Origin: JAJPKK01 sp963844635
GTDB lineage: Bacteria > Pseudomonadota > Alphaproteobacteria > Rhizobiales > Xanthobacteraceae
Direction: 5' to 3'
Assembly (NCBI GenBank): GCA_963844635.1
Contig: CAWJPD010000002.1
Location: 620,001 to 684,000 of the forward strand
DNA length: 64,000 nucleotides
Positions 53,336 through 62,203 of this stretch are shown in pieces; positions within the stretch are counted from its first letter, which is position 1; every line of letters starts with the position of its first letter. Under the pieces are notes generated by a model that saw only the letters and a program-made list of their open reading frames with translations, was not told the origin of the DNA and ran no database searches. Position numbers and translations under genes: made by a program.

Positions 53336-53353
53336 CCTAAAAATTTTGTTAGG
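53336..53353. promoter_or_regulatory. Palindromic site upstream of the XRE regulator, possible operator
   Basis: CCTAA (53336-53340) and TTAGG (53349-53353) are complementary and flank an AT-rich AAATTTTG centre. The site is 84 bp before the XRE gene and the only such palindrome in the gap. Self-repression by the XRE protein is typical of these genes but is not shown here. Confidence 0.35.
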
Positions 53354-53436
53354 GTACTTACGTTGGGCAGCAATTCCTGTGGATGATCGACCCCGTCCTG
53401 CCATTGATTGCTTTTCCCTTTTGGCCTTGAACGACC

Positions 53437-53700
53437 ATGACTCTCGGCGAATACGTCTCGGCACAACGAAGAGCCAAGAAGTTGAGCCTCAGCGATGTTA
53501 CGCGAGGAACGGGAATTTCGCGCTCACATCTTTCGAAGATCGAGACAGGCCAAGTCAAAAATCCCGGATTTTGCTCCGTGGTCCAGATCGCTCGCGTGTT
53601 GGGGATCGACATTGCCGACCTTGCAACGATTTGCGCCGTCCCGGCTGGCATGGTGGACGTCGGCGAGCCTCGGCCTGATCGCTTCCCAGGAGAAACGTGA
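53437..53700 (+). CDS. XRE family helix-turn-helix regulator
   Basis: This 87-residue protein begins MTLGEYVSAQRRAKKLSLSD and has the lambda-repressor-like helix-turn-helix LSDVTRGTGISRSHLSKIET, followed by VVQIARVLGIDIADLATICA and a short tail. It is a small DNA-binding protein with no separate ligand domain. Its target is unknown; a palindrome upstream at 53336-53353 may be its own operator. tRNA-His lies just after it on the other strand. Confidence 0.8.
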   Translation: MTLGEYVSAQRRAKKLSLSDVTRGTGISRSHLSKIETGQVKNPGFCSVVQIARVLGIDIADLATICAVPAGMVDVGEPRPDRFPGET

Positions 53701-53782
53701 CGACGTTTGTAAGGTCATGCACCCAGGGGGTGGATTTCACCCTTGACGGGATTGCAGACGGAAAGGCCTTGCAGTTGAGAAT

Positions 53783-53859
53783 TGGTACAGCTGGGTGGAT
53801 TCGAACCGCCGACCTCCTGATCCACAGTCAGGCGCTCTAACCAACTGAGCTACAGCTGC
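53783..53859 (-). tRNA. tRNA-His (GTG)
   Basis: The minus strand gives a 77-nt cloverleaf ending CCA. The acceptor stem is GCAGCTG with CAGCTGT. The anticodon arm CCTGA/TCAGG holds the loop CTGTGGA, so the anticodon is GTG for histidine. The T loop is TTCGAAT. Discriminator is A73 and the base encoded before position 1 is T, so no G-1 is encoded, as in other alphaproteobacteria. One T-stem pair is a C-A mismatch (GGCGG against CCACC). Confidence 0.92.
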
Positions 53860-53995
53860 ATGCAATCGGCGGCAAGCTATGGGGCCGCCCACCGTTTTGC
53901 AAGTGGGCGGCATCGGGGACGAGACTCGGATCGGCGTTGCTGCAAACGACGGCGCGCCGCCGCGATGCGCGGGCGCACCTCGCGATGCGGTCTTG

Positions 53996-54463
53996 TCAGG
54001 CCGCCTTCTTCGCCATGCTGGTGATCCCGCCTTTGATCGGCTCGGCCGTGCTATTTGCGATTTTCTGAGTGAGCGAGGTAAGGTCCTTCACCTGTCCGGT
54101 CGCGCGCTCAATCTGCTTGCGCGTGTGGGAGGTTGATACCTCGATCACTTGCGCAAACGTCCGCGCACCGATCAGTTCCGCAGCGAAATCGAAGTTGGCA
54201 TTGCTGTTGACACGCGCCATCTCGACAATGGCAAGTCCGTAGTCGGCAAATCCCTTGGAAGCATTGGCAAAGGTGGTCTCAAGGATTCCCGTGGCTTCTT
54301 CCGCAAGCGTCTTCATCCTCGCATAGGCATCCTTTGCCTGGGTGATGCCTTTCTCTGCGAATTCGCGCATCGCGGCTGTGGCTTCCGCCGCCGAGGCCTC
54401 CAGCTTGGGCACGTCGAAGGCGTATTCAGGTGTTTTCGCTCTGGGAGAGTTCGTCTCTTGCAT
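53996..54463 (-). CDS. Phasin family protein
   Basis: This 155-residue helical protein (MQETNSPRAKTPEYAFDVPK, EKGITQAKDAYARMKTLAEE, FDFAAELIGARTFAQVIEVS and QIERATGQVKDLTSLTQKIA) is a standard phasin. The ATG at 54463 with GAGG upstream is used instead of a TTG at 54475. It is on the opposite strand to the other phasin at 52500, with tRNA-His and an XRE gene between. Two phasins near each other suggest a shared role in PHA granule coating. Confidence 0.88.
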   Translation of the reverse strand: MQETNSPRAKTPEYAFDVPKLEASAAEATAAMREFAEKGITQAKDAYARMKTLAEEATGILETTFANASKGFADYGLAIVEMARVNSNANFDFAAELIGARTFAQVIEVSTSHTRKQIERATGQVKDLTSLTQKIANSTAEPIKGGITSMAKKAA

Positions 54464-54760
54464 TGGAAACCTCAAAGATCGGCGGACTGGACCTCACGCC
54501 GCAATCGCCGCCGCAGGCCGATCGAAGCGCAAACCGCAGCAGATAAGGGCTGCTCAGGGAGAAGAAGCCACGTGTATATATGAGAAATTGATGCAGTGCA
54601 CGAATTTTTTTGCGGTGCAAAAACAACGGGTAAGCGGGTCAATCGGTACTATGTGACTGCAAGTTGCGCTCCTGACCTCCAGATGATCGTTCCGATCACT
54701 CTTGCGGTCGTTCGGCCCCGCATTCCGTCGGCGGGATGGGGACTGCACCGGAGCGCAAAA
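54464..54760. other. Intergenic region, no gene seen
   Basis: This region lies between the phasin at 53996-54463 and the terminator of the VOC gene. It is less GC-rich than its neighbours around 54590-54650 but I find no coding frame with conserved sequence and no repeat. It should hold the phasin promoter. Confidence 0.5.
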
Positions 54761-54790
54761 TGCCGAAGCCGGAATTCTCCGGCTTCGGCA
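54761..54790 (-). terminator. Rho-independent terminator for the VOC gene
   Basis: TGCCGAAGCCGGA (54761-54773) and TCCGGCTTCGGCA (54778-54790) pair perfectly around ATTC, and on the minus strand TTTTGCGC follows. It lies 26 bp beyond the stop of the VOC gene and fits a classical terminator for that gene. Confidence 0.9.
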
Positions 54791-54816
54791 CCTTCGCTGG
54801 AATTGGGTGACGGCGA

Positions 54817-55641
54817 TTACGGCAGGTAAACCGGCTTCGGGCGCTCGTTCAGTTCGATATAGGTGCCCCAAGGATCGGTGATGAAGGCAAGCGCGACGCC
54901 CGACTGCTGGTTCTTCGTGTAAGGCCGATCGAGCTTGACGCCATCTGCTTCAAGCTTCTTGATGAAAGCTTGCAGGTCGGTCACGTCGAAGCCGATGTGA
55001 TCGAGTACGCGTCCCTTGGTCGGGGCCTGCGCCGTGTCGGCCTTGGCAAAGCGCAGCTGAACGCCCGGAATGTCGTCGACCGCCGCGTTGTTGCGCGTGC
55101 TCGGCTTGGCGCCGAAGATCTTGGCGTACCAGGCTTGGCTCTGCGGAATTGCGTCTTGCGTCAGAAAGAAGTGAACATGCTCGTTGCGGATCGCCTCGGG
55201 CTGGTTCTTGTTCTCGAGAATTTCGATTCGGAGGCCGTCCGGCGTAACCACATAGGCCTGATCGAGACGGCCATTGTTTCCCGGTTCAACCGGAACGCCC
55301 GCGGCTTTCCACTTGGCCACCAATTCCTGCACGTTCTTGACCACGAAGCCGACGTGATTGACGACCGAGCCGACGGTTCCGCCTGTCGGCGGCGGCCCGC
55401 TTCCGGCACCAGGATTGAGGTTCACGACGACGCCGGGAAAGATCACGCGCTGGATGTTACCGGGGCCGCCATCGGTGCCCCCCATCGCGAGAAAGATCTT
55501 CTTATTGGCCTGTACATCGCGTGAATTGAGATGCCAGTGTCCCATGGTCACACCGGCTTCGTTCGGTGCGTAAGGCTGTGCGGATGCTGTCCCGACGGCG
55601 AGGCTCGATGCGAGCCACAGTGCTGCCATCAATTTTTTCAT
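54817..55641 (-). CDS. Secreted VOC (glyoxalase/bleomycin resistance fold) protein
   Basis: This 274-residue protein carries a signal peptide (MKKLMAALWLASSLAVGTAS, cut after AQP). Two VOC modules follow: HWHLNSRDVQANKKIFLAMG, GSVVNHVGFVVKNVQELVAK and GLRIEILENKNQP in the first; HVHFFLTQDAIPQSQAWYAK and RVLDHIGFDVTDLQAFIKKL with ALAFITDPWGTYIELNERP in the second. The metal-type residues H and E appear in both. Such secreted double-VOC proteins are not functionally known. A strong terminator follows at 54761-54790. Confidence 0.87.
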   Translation of the reverse strand: MKKLMAALWLASSLAVGTASAQPYAPNEAGVTMGHWHLNSRDVQANKKIFLAMGGTDGGPGNIQRVIFPGVVVNLNPGAGSGPPPTGGTVGSVVNHVGFVVKNVQELVAKWKAAGVPVEPGNNGRLDQAYVVTPDGLRIEILENKNQPEAIRNEHVHFFLTQDAIPQSQAWYAKIFGAKPSTRNNAAVDDIPGVQLRFAKADTAQAPTKGRVLDHIGFDVTDLQAFIKKLEADGVKLDRPYTKNQQSGVALAFITDPWGTYIELNERPKPVYLP

Positions 55642-55726
55642 GAACGACCTCCCAGTTGATCACACGAGGGTTCGTGCGGTCGGTTAAACACTAGCACCCG
55701 GTCGGAAGAGGGTAAATCAGCGCCCA

Positions 55727-55820
55727 TGCGTTCAGCTTGAACCGCCTCCCGCTCGGTTCCCTTTGATTTTGCGCGTGATCTTGGTCCGAAAAGTCTGCAA
55801 CTATTCGCGATCATGCGCGA
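55727..55820 (+). repeat. Dispersed palindromic repeat, copy 7 (short form)
   Basis: It begins ATGCGTTCAGCTTGAACCGC and ends with GCGCGTGATC (55771-55780) and GATCATGCGC (55809-55818). The ClC gene's ATG at 55813 lies inside its last palindrome arm, so the repeat abuts and seems to supply the start region. Confidence 0.86.
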
Positions 55821-57639
55821 GGAACCCGAGATCGGTTTTCAGGTTGGCGGAACGCCAAGTCCTTTCAAGGCGCATCGGTTGCAGAAACGGACAGCCGAAA
55901 TCGAAATTCCGCGCCGCCTGCGCGCAATCGTTCGCAGCCGCGAATCGAACATTCTTGTCGTCGCCGCCTTCATCGGCGCCGCCGCGGGCGTCACCACCGG
56001 CTTGATGGGCCTTGCCGTCGACCTGCTCCATCAGCTGTTTTTCGACGTCCCGCCAGGCCAGCGCCTGTCGGCGCTCGCCTCACTCAACCCGCTGTTCGCG
56101 ATCCTGGTGCCGACACTCGGCGGCATCGGACTGGGAATCACCACGGCTCTCCTCGCGCAATGGCGCCCGGGCCGTGAAATCGATCCCATCGAAGCCAATG
56201 CGCTGCATGGCGGCCGCATGTCGCTGCGCGGCAGTCTGATCGTAGCCGCCCAGACCGTCTGGTCGAGCGGCTGCGGCGCCTCGGTCGGGCTGGAGGCCGG
56301 GTACACCCAGCTCGCCAGCGGGATCGCATCCCGGGTCGGCCGCGCGTTTCGGTTGCGGCGTGCCGATCTGCGCATCCTCGTCGGGTGTGGTGCTGCCGCT
56401 GGCATTGCGGGCGCGTTCGATGCGCCGCTGGCGGGCGCGTTTTATGGATTCGAGCTGGTAATCGGCACGTATTCGGTGCGCAGCCTCGCCCCGGTCGGTC
56501 TTGCCGCCGTGGTAGGGTCAGTTGTCGCGAAGAGTCTTGCGCCGGCATCGCCCGGGATCATCGCCCCCCAGGCGGACGTCATTCTCGGCCACGACCTCGT
56601 GATCGCCGCCATTCTCGGCCTCGCCACGAGCCTGCTCGGCATTATGCTAATGCGGGCCGTCGCTCTTTCGGAGACCCTGTTCACACGCCTTACGACGCAT
56701 CCGTGGCTGCGCTGCGGTACCGGCGGCCTGCTGGTTGGGCTGATGGCGTTGCTGACGCCGCAGGTGATGTCGTCCGGCCATGGCGCGCTCCGTCTGACCG
56801 GGCTGCTCGACGAGCCGGGCGAGGCGATCGCGACCATTCTCGTGCTCAAGGCGGCTGCGTCCATCGTGTCGCTCGGGGCAGGGTTTCGCGGCGGGCTGTT
56901 CTTTTCTTCGCTGCTGATGGGCGCGCTGGCGGGCCGCCTTTTTGCTACGGTGCTCGATGTCGGCTTTCCGCAACTCGATCCCGATCCCAATCTCTATGCC
57001 ATGGCGGGGATGAGCGGCCTTGCCGCCTCGGTCATCGGCGGCCCCTTCACGATGGTATTCATCGCGCTGGAATCGACCGGCAATCTTTGGTTCGCCGCCG
57101 TCGTCCTGGTCACCGTAATCGTATCGGCGCAAGTCACTCGGGAGCTGTTCGGCTATTCGTTCGCGACCTGGCGCTTTCACCTGCGCGGCGAAACCATCCT
57201 GGGTCCTGCCGACGTCGGCTGGATGCGGGATCTCACGGTGGGCCGGATGATGCGCCGCGACCCTCCGACGATCGCCGCGGAGACGACGATCGCAGCGCTC
57301 CGGCAGGCCTTCCCGGTCGGTTCGACCGGACAGGTTCTCGCGGTCGATGCCCAGGGTCGCTATGCCGGCCTCATCGTCGTCGCCGAGGCGCATGCCGCCG
57401 ACATCGATCCGGAATCTTTTGTCTTTACGCTGCTGCAGAACGCGGGCGACATGCTGACGCCGAGCATGACCTTGCAGCAGGCCCTCATCGCATTCGACAG
57501 GGCCGAAACCGAAGTGCTTGCCGTTGTGGATGCGCCGGCATCGCGGCGAGTGCTCGGGCTGTTGAGCGAAGCGCACGGGTTGCGGCGCTACCTCTCCGAG
57601 CTTGAATTGCGCCGCCGCGAGCTCGCCGGGGAGGGATGA
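55813..57639 (+). CDS. ClC-family chloride channel/transporter with C-terminal CBS domains
   Basis: This 608-residue membrane protein is a ClC chloride channel or proton antiporter. Its selectivity motifs are WSSGCGASVGLEAGYTQLAS (matching the GREGP region) and GFRGGLFFSSLLMGALAGRL (matching GGIFAP). About ten hydrophobic helices lie between residues 45 and 440. The C-terminal cytosolic region (MRDLTVGRMMRRDPPTIAAE, LLQNAGDMLTPSMTLQQALI) contains a pair of CBS domains that regulate gating. The ATG at 55813 lies within a dispersed repeat, and no ribosome site is clear, so the start may be off. It faces the APC gene tail to tail with 5 bp between. Confidence 0.88.
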   Translation: MREEPEIGFQVGGTPSPFKAHRLQKRTAEIEIPRRLRAIVRSRESNILVVAAFIGAAAGVTTGLMGLAVDLLHQLFFDVPPGQRLSALASLNPLFAILVPTLGGIGLGITTALLAQWRPGREIDPIEANALHGGRMSLRGSLIVAAQTVWSSGCGASVGLEAGYTQLASGIASRVGRAFRLRRADLRILVGCGAAAGIAGAFDAPLAGAFYGFELVIGTYSVRSLAPVGLAAVVGSVVAKSLAPASPGIIAPQADVILGHDLVIAAILGLATSLLGIMLMRAVALSETLFTRLTTHPWLRCGTGGLLVGLMALLTPQVMSSGHGALRLTGLLDEPGEAIATILVLKAAASIVSLGAGFRGGLFFSSLLMGALAGRLFATVLDVGFPQLDPDPNLYAMAGMSGLAASVIGGPFTMVFIALESTGNLWFAAVVLVTVIVSAQVTRELFGYSFATWRFHLRGETILGPADVGWMRDLTVGRMMRRDPPTIAAETTIAALRQAFPVGSTGQVLAVDAQGRYAGLIVVAEAHAADIDPESFVFTLLQNAGDMLTPSMTLQQALIAFDRAETEVLAVVDAPASRRVLGLLSEAHGLRRYLSELELRRRELAGEG

Positions 57640-57644
57640 CGACG

Positions 57645-59162
57645 CTACGCTGCTCCCTTCGACGCGCTTGGCTGTTTCGCGGAAAGCCTGCTGCGGCGGA
57701 TGCCGTAAGCGAAATAGATGAAAAGACCAGCAACAAGCCAAATGCCGAGTCGCGCCCAGGTGTCGAACGGCAATCCCGACATCAGGAACACCGCCGAAAC
57801 CGCGCCCGCGGGAGCGACGAACCAGACGAACGGCGTCCTGAAAGGCCGCGGCAGGTCAGGCTGCGTCCGCCGGAGCACGAGCACGCCGAGGCAGACGATG
57901 GCGAATGCGAACAAAGTGCCGATGCTGACCAGTTCACCGACCAGACCGATCGGCAGCAGTCCGGACAATATGGTGACGATGATGCCGACCACCGCGGTGC
58001 CGATATAGGGGGTCCGCAAGCGCGGATGCACCGTTGCGACCCAGCGGGGCAAAAGCCCATCTCGTCCCATCGAGAACAGGATCCGGGATTGGCCTAGCAG
58101 GCTGACGAGGATCACCGAGCTGAGACCGAGGATCGCCCCGATCTTGATGACCGGAGCGAGCCAGCCAAGGCCCACCGTGTCGACGCCGACCGCGATCGGG
58201 TCGGGAACGTTCAGCCGATCATAGGGAACGATCCCTGCGATGACGATGCCGACCAGCACGTAGAGTACCGTGCAGATGCCGAGCGACCCCAAAATGCCGA
58301 TCGGCATGTCGCGCTGCGGGTTCTGCGCCTCCTGCGCCGCAGTCGAGACCGCGTCGAATCCGATATAGGCAAAGAACACCACCGCCGCGCCGCGAACGAT
58401 CCCGCTCCATCCGAATTGACCGTCGCCGAGGCTGGGCGGGATGAAGGCGCCTTGCGGGTTCTGCGAGGTGACCCAGTTTGCGGGCGTTATGAACCAAACG
58501 CAGGCGGCGATGAACAGGACGACGATCGCGACCTTGATGACGACGATGACGTTGTTCACCCGCGCCGATTCGCGGACGCCGACGACAAGAAGCGCGGTGG
58601 TGAGCGCCGGCGCGACCATGGCCGGTACATTGGCGATCGCCGCCGTCCGATGCCATTCTCCGAGTGCGGGGTCGAAAGCAAAGGGCGCACTCGCGTAGAC
58701 CGCCGGCACCACGATGCCGAGATCCTTGAAGAAGCTGACGACATAACCCGACCAGCCAATGGCAACGGTTGTCGCTCCGAGCGCGTATTCGAGGATCAGG
58801 TCCCAGCCGATGATCCATGCGATGAGCTCGCCCATCGTGGCATAAGCATAGGTGTAGGCGCTGCCGGAGATCGGGACGGTCGAGGCCATCTCGGCGTAAC
58901 ACATGCCGGCAAAGGCGCAGACCACCCCGCCGAATACATAAGACAGGCTGATGGCCGGTCCTGCGTATTCGGCGGCGGCATGACCGGTGAGCACGAAAAT
59001 GCCGGCGCCGATGATGTCGCCGATGCCAATCGCCATCAGGCTCATCGCCGAAAGGGAGCGCTTGAGCGGAATACCGCCATGGTCGGTCATCCCCTGCGCG
59101 TCGTCCTTGGCGGCTTCCGCCTCCATGCTCGCGATCGGTCGCGTTGCGAAGGGGTGTCCCAT
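57645..59162 (-). CDS. APC-family amino acid/polyamine permease
   Basis: This 505-residue, twelve-helix permease belongs to the cationic amino acid type of the APC superfamily. Family motifs are AIGIGDIIGAGIFVLTGHAA, PISGSAYTYAYATMGELIAW, IGFDAVSTAAQEAQNPQRDM and GILGSLGICTVLYVLVGIVI. The ATG at 59162 (MGHPFATRPIASMEAEAAKD) is preceded by AGGCAGG. The substrate may be a basic or small neutral amino acid. It is divergent from degP, with 216 bp between. Confidence 0.92.
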   Translation of the reverse strand: MGHPFATRPIASMEAEAAKDDAQGMTDHGGIPLKRSLSAMSLMAIGIGDIIGAGIFVLTGHAAAEYAGPAISLSYVFGGVVCAFAGMCYAEMASTVPISGSAYTYAYATMGELIAWIIGWDLILEYALGATTVAIGWSGYVVSFFKDLGIVVPAVYASAPFAFDPALGEWHRTAAIANVPAMVAPALTTALLVVGVRESARVNNVIVVIKVAIVVLFIAACVWFITPANWVTSQNPQGAFIPPSLGDGQFGWSGIVRGAAVVFFAYIGFDAVSTAAQEAQNPQRDMPIGILGSLGICTVLYVLVGIVIAGIVPYDRLNVPDPIAVGVDTVGLGWLAPVIKIGAILGLSSVILVSLLGQSRILFSMGRDGLLPRWVATVHPRLRTPYIGTAVVGIIVTILSGLLPIGLVGELVSIGTLFAFAIVCLGVLVLRRTQPDLPRPFRTPFVWFVAPAGAVSAVFLMSGLPFDTWARLGIWLVAGLFIYFAYGIRRSRLSAKQPSASKGAA

Positions 59163-59378
59163 CTGCCTGCCTGTGTTTTGGATGATTGTTGCGCGGTGAC
59201 GGCGGTCACAGGTCAGACTGGCAGAACGGGTCGCCAAAGTCACAGGCTATGTTGACAACCGGTCGGGGATGCGGAACCCGGCAGCCACCGGCCGGCGGAA
59301 ACGTCGCGCGCGCAACCCTTCAAATTCCGCCGCCGCCGCTTTATATCTCGGCCCATCAAAACTTGGGGATTCGCTGCC

Positions 59379-60774
59379 ATGCCAATGATTTTGCGGGTGA
59401 TTGCATGTCTTGCCGCGATCTTGTCCGCGGTGTCCGGGGTCGTTGCGCAGGAGGTGCGGGTACCGTCTTCACCCGCCGAGATCAAGCTGTCCTATTCGCC
59501 GGTGGTCAAACGGGTGACGCCGGCCGTCGTCAATGTCTACGCGGCGCGCATCATCGAGAACCGGATGCCGCTGCTTGACGATCCGATTTTCCGCCGCTTC
59601 TTCGGCGGCGGCACACCGCGCGAGCAGGTCCAACGCTCGCTCGGCTCCGGTGTGATCGTGGACCCGATCGGCCTGATCGTGACCAATCACCACGTCATCG
59701 AGGGCGCCGATCAGGTCAAGGTTTCGCTCGCGGACAAGCGTGAATACGAGGCCGAAATTGTCCTGAACGATGCGCGCTCGGATCTTGCCGTGCTGCGCAT
59801 CAAGGATGGTCGTGAGCGCTTCGCCGCCATCGAACTCGGCGATTCCGACGCCCTCGAGGTCGGCGATACGGTGCTCGCGATTGGAAATCCCTTCGGCGTC
59901 GGCCAGACCGTGACCCATGGCATCGTCTCGGCGCTGGCCCGCACCCAGGTCGGCATCACCGATTATCAGTTCTTCATCCAGACCGATGCGGCGATCAATC
60001 CGGGCAATTCCGGCGGCGCGCTGGTCGATGTCGCGGGCCGCCTAGTGGGAATCAACACGGCGATCTTCAGCCGCTCCGGCGGCTCGCAAGGCATCGGTTT
60101 TGCGATCCCCGTGAACATGGTGCGCGGTGTGATCGCCTCCGCCCAAGGCGGCCGCAGCGTGGTGCGCCGGCCATGGCTCGGCGCCAAGCTCCAGGCGGTG
60201 ACGCCCGATATTGCCGAGAGTTTGAACCTGAAACGGCCGGCCGGCGCGCTGGTCAGCAGCATCACTCCAAAGAGCCCGGCCGCGCGTGCCGGTCTGCACA
60301 CCGGTGATCTCATCACAGCGGTCGACGGGCAGCCGGTCGATGACGCCAATGCGTTCGATTATCGCTTCGCGACCAAGTCGCTGGGCGGCCAGGCGCAGCT
60401 CGGGGTAGTGCGCGGTGGCCGCGACGTAAAGGTTGCGGTCCCGCTTGAATCGGCGCCGGAATCGCCGCGCGACGAGGTGCTCGTCAAGGCGCGCTCGCCG
60501 CTTGCCGGCGCCAAGGTCGCAAACCTGTCGCCCGCGCTTGATGAAGAGCTCCGGCTCGACGAAAGCACGACCGGCGTCGCCGTGACCGACGTCGAAAGCG
60601 GTTCCTTGGCGCAGAATTTCGGCCTGCAAAAAGGCGATGTCGTCATCAGCATCAACAACACGAAGGTCGAACTCGACACAGGAACTGCTGAAGGTCGTGA
60701 CTCAGCCCAGCCGACTGTGGCGACTCACGATCCTGCGTGGCGGGCAGCAGATCACCGCCGTCTTCGGCGGATGA
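59379..60774 (+). CDS. degP: DegP/DegQ-like periplasmic serine protease (one frameshift near the end)
   Basis: Do-type serine protease with PDZ domains acts in periplasmic protein quality control. A leader (MPMILRVIACLAAILSAVSG) precedes the trypsin-like domain with catalytic histidine in IVTNHHVIEGADQ, aspartate in NDARSDLAVLRI and serine in AAINPGNSGGALVDVAGRLV. Two PDZ parts follow (VSSITPKSPAARAGLHTGDL, VESGSLAQNFGLQKGDVVIS). Near 60664-60670 the frame shifts. The next frame gives NSTQELLKVVTQPSRLWRLT and ILRGGQQITAVFGG, a normal DegP ending with TGA at 60772. A core gene broken by one base suggests a sequence error. The stop overlaps the rarA ATG by four bases. Confidence 0.88.
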
Positions 60775-62128
60775 GTTCGCGACCGAAGCGGGACGGCGCA
60801 GGGGCGGGGCGAGCGGGAGGACTTTTCGCGGCAGCGGGACTTGATCGCGATGCGCCGCGGCCGCTTGCCGACAGGCTGCGGCCCTCCAGCCTCGACGAAG
60901 TCGTCGGACAGGATCACCTGATCGGGACCGACGGTGCGCTCACGCGGATGCTCTCCTCGCGAACGCTCGGCTCCCTGATCTTTTGGGGACCGCCCGGGAC
61001 CGGCAAGACCACGGTCGCGCGCCTCCTCGCCGACGCCACGGCGCTCCATTTCGAGCAGATTTCCGCGGTGTTCTCCGGCGTCGCCGATCTCAAAAAGGTG
61101 TTCGAAGCTGCGCGGGCACGGCGCGAGACGGGCTCGGCACGCTGCTGTTCGTCGACGAGGTGCATCGCTTCAATCGCGCCCAGCAGGATTCATTCCTGCC
61201 CGTCATGGAGGACGGGACCGTGGTGCTGGTCGGCGCCACCACGGAAAACCCATCCTTCGAACTCAATGCGGCGCTGTTGTCCCGCGCGCGCGCGCTGGTC
61301 TTCAAATCGCTCGACGCCACGGCGCTGGAGAAGCTTTTGGCGCGCGCAGAGACAATCGAAGGCAGGCCGTTGCCGCTCGACGGAGAAGCGCGCGCGTCGC
61401 TGATCCGCATGGCCGACGGCGACGGCCGCGCTGCCTTGACACTGGCGGAGGAGGTCTGGCGCGCCGCCCGACCCGGTGAGGCGTTCGACGCCACGCAGCT
61501 CCAGGAGCTTTTGCAGCGCCGGGCGCCGATTTACGACAAGTCGCAGGACGGCCACTACAACCTGATCTCGGCGCTGCATAAGTCGGTGCGCAGCTCCGAT
61601 CCCGACGCTGCGCTCTACTATCTCTGCAGGATGCTCGATGCCGGCGAGAGCCCGCTTTATCTCGCCCGCCGGATCGTGCGGATCGCGGTCGAGGATATCG
61701 GCCTCGCCGACCCTCAGGCGCTCGTGATCGCGAGTGCCGCCAAGGACGCCTATGATTTTCTCGGCAGCCCGGAAGGCGAACTCGCGCTCGCCGAGGCCGT
61801 AATTTATGTCGCGACCGCGCCGAAATCGAATGCCGCCTATGTCGCCTACGACGCGGCGATGCGCACCGCGAAAGAGGCGGGGTCGCTGCTGCCTCCGAAG
61901 CACATTCTCAATGCGCCGACCCGGCTGATGAAGGCGGAGGGCTACGGCTCAGGCTATCAATACGATCACAATGCGCCGGACGCCTTTTCCGGCCAGGACT
62001 GCTTCCCCGAAACGTTGGGGCGCAAGCGTTTTTACGACCCACCCGAGCGCGGTTATGAGCGCGAGATCAGGAAACGGCTCGCCTATTGGGACAGACTGCG
62101 CCGCGAACGACGCGGCGAGGGGGACTGA
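60771..62128 (+). CDS. rarA: Replication-associated recombination protein A (one frameshift)
   Basis: RarA (MgsA) is an AAA+ ATPase that works at stalled forks. The start at 60771 (MSSRPKRDGAGAGRAGG) overlaps the degP stop as ATGA. The Walker A motif IFWGPPGTGKTTVARLLADA is near residue 67. A shift near 61124-61128 moves the frame, then GTLLFVDEVHRFNRAQQDSF (Walker B and sensor region) and LVGATTENPSFELNAALLSR follow, then ALYYLCRMLDAGESPLYLAR to the end ERRGEGD. All domains of a normal rarA are found once the single base is corrected. This and degP suggest indel errors. Confidence 0.92.
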
Positions 62129-62203
62129 TATTACCCGAACCACCCGGTTCCCATGCCAGCCAGACCGCTGTACGCTGCCTCAACCAGCGCGAGGCATTCA
62201 CCA

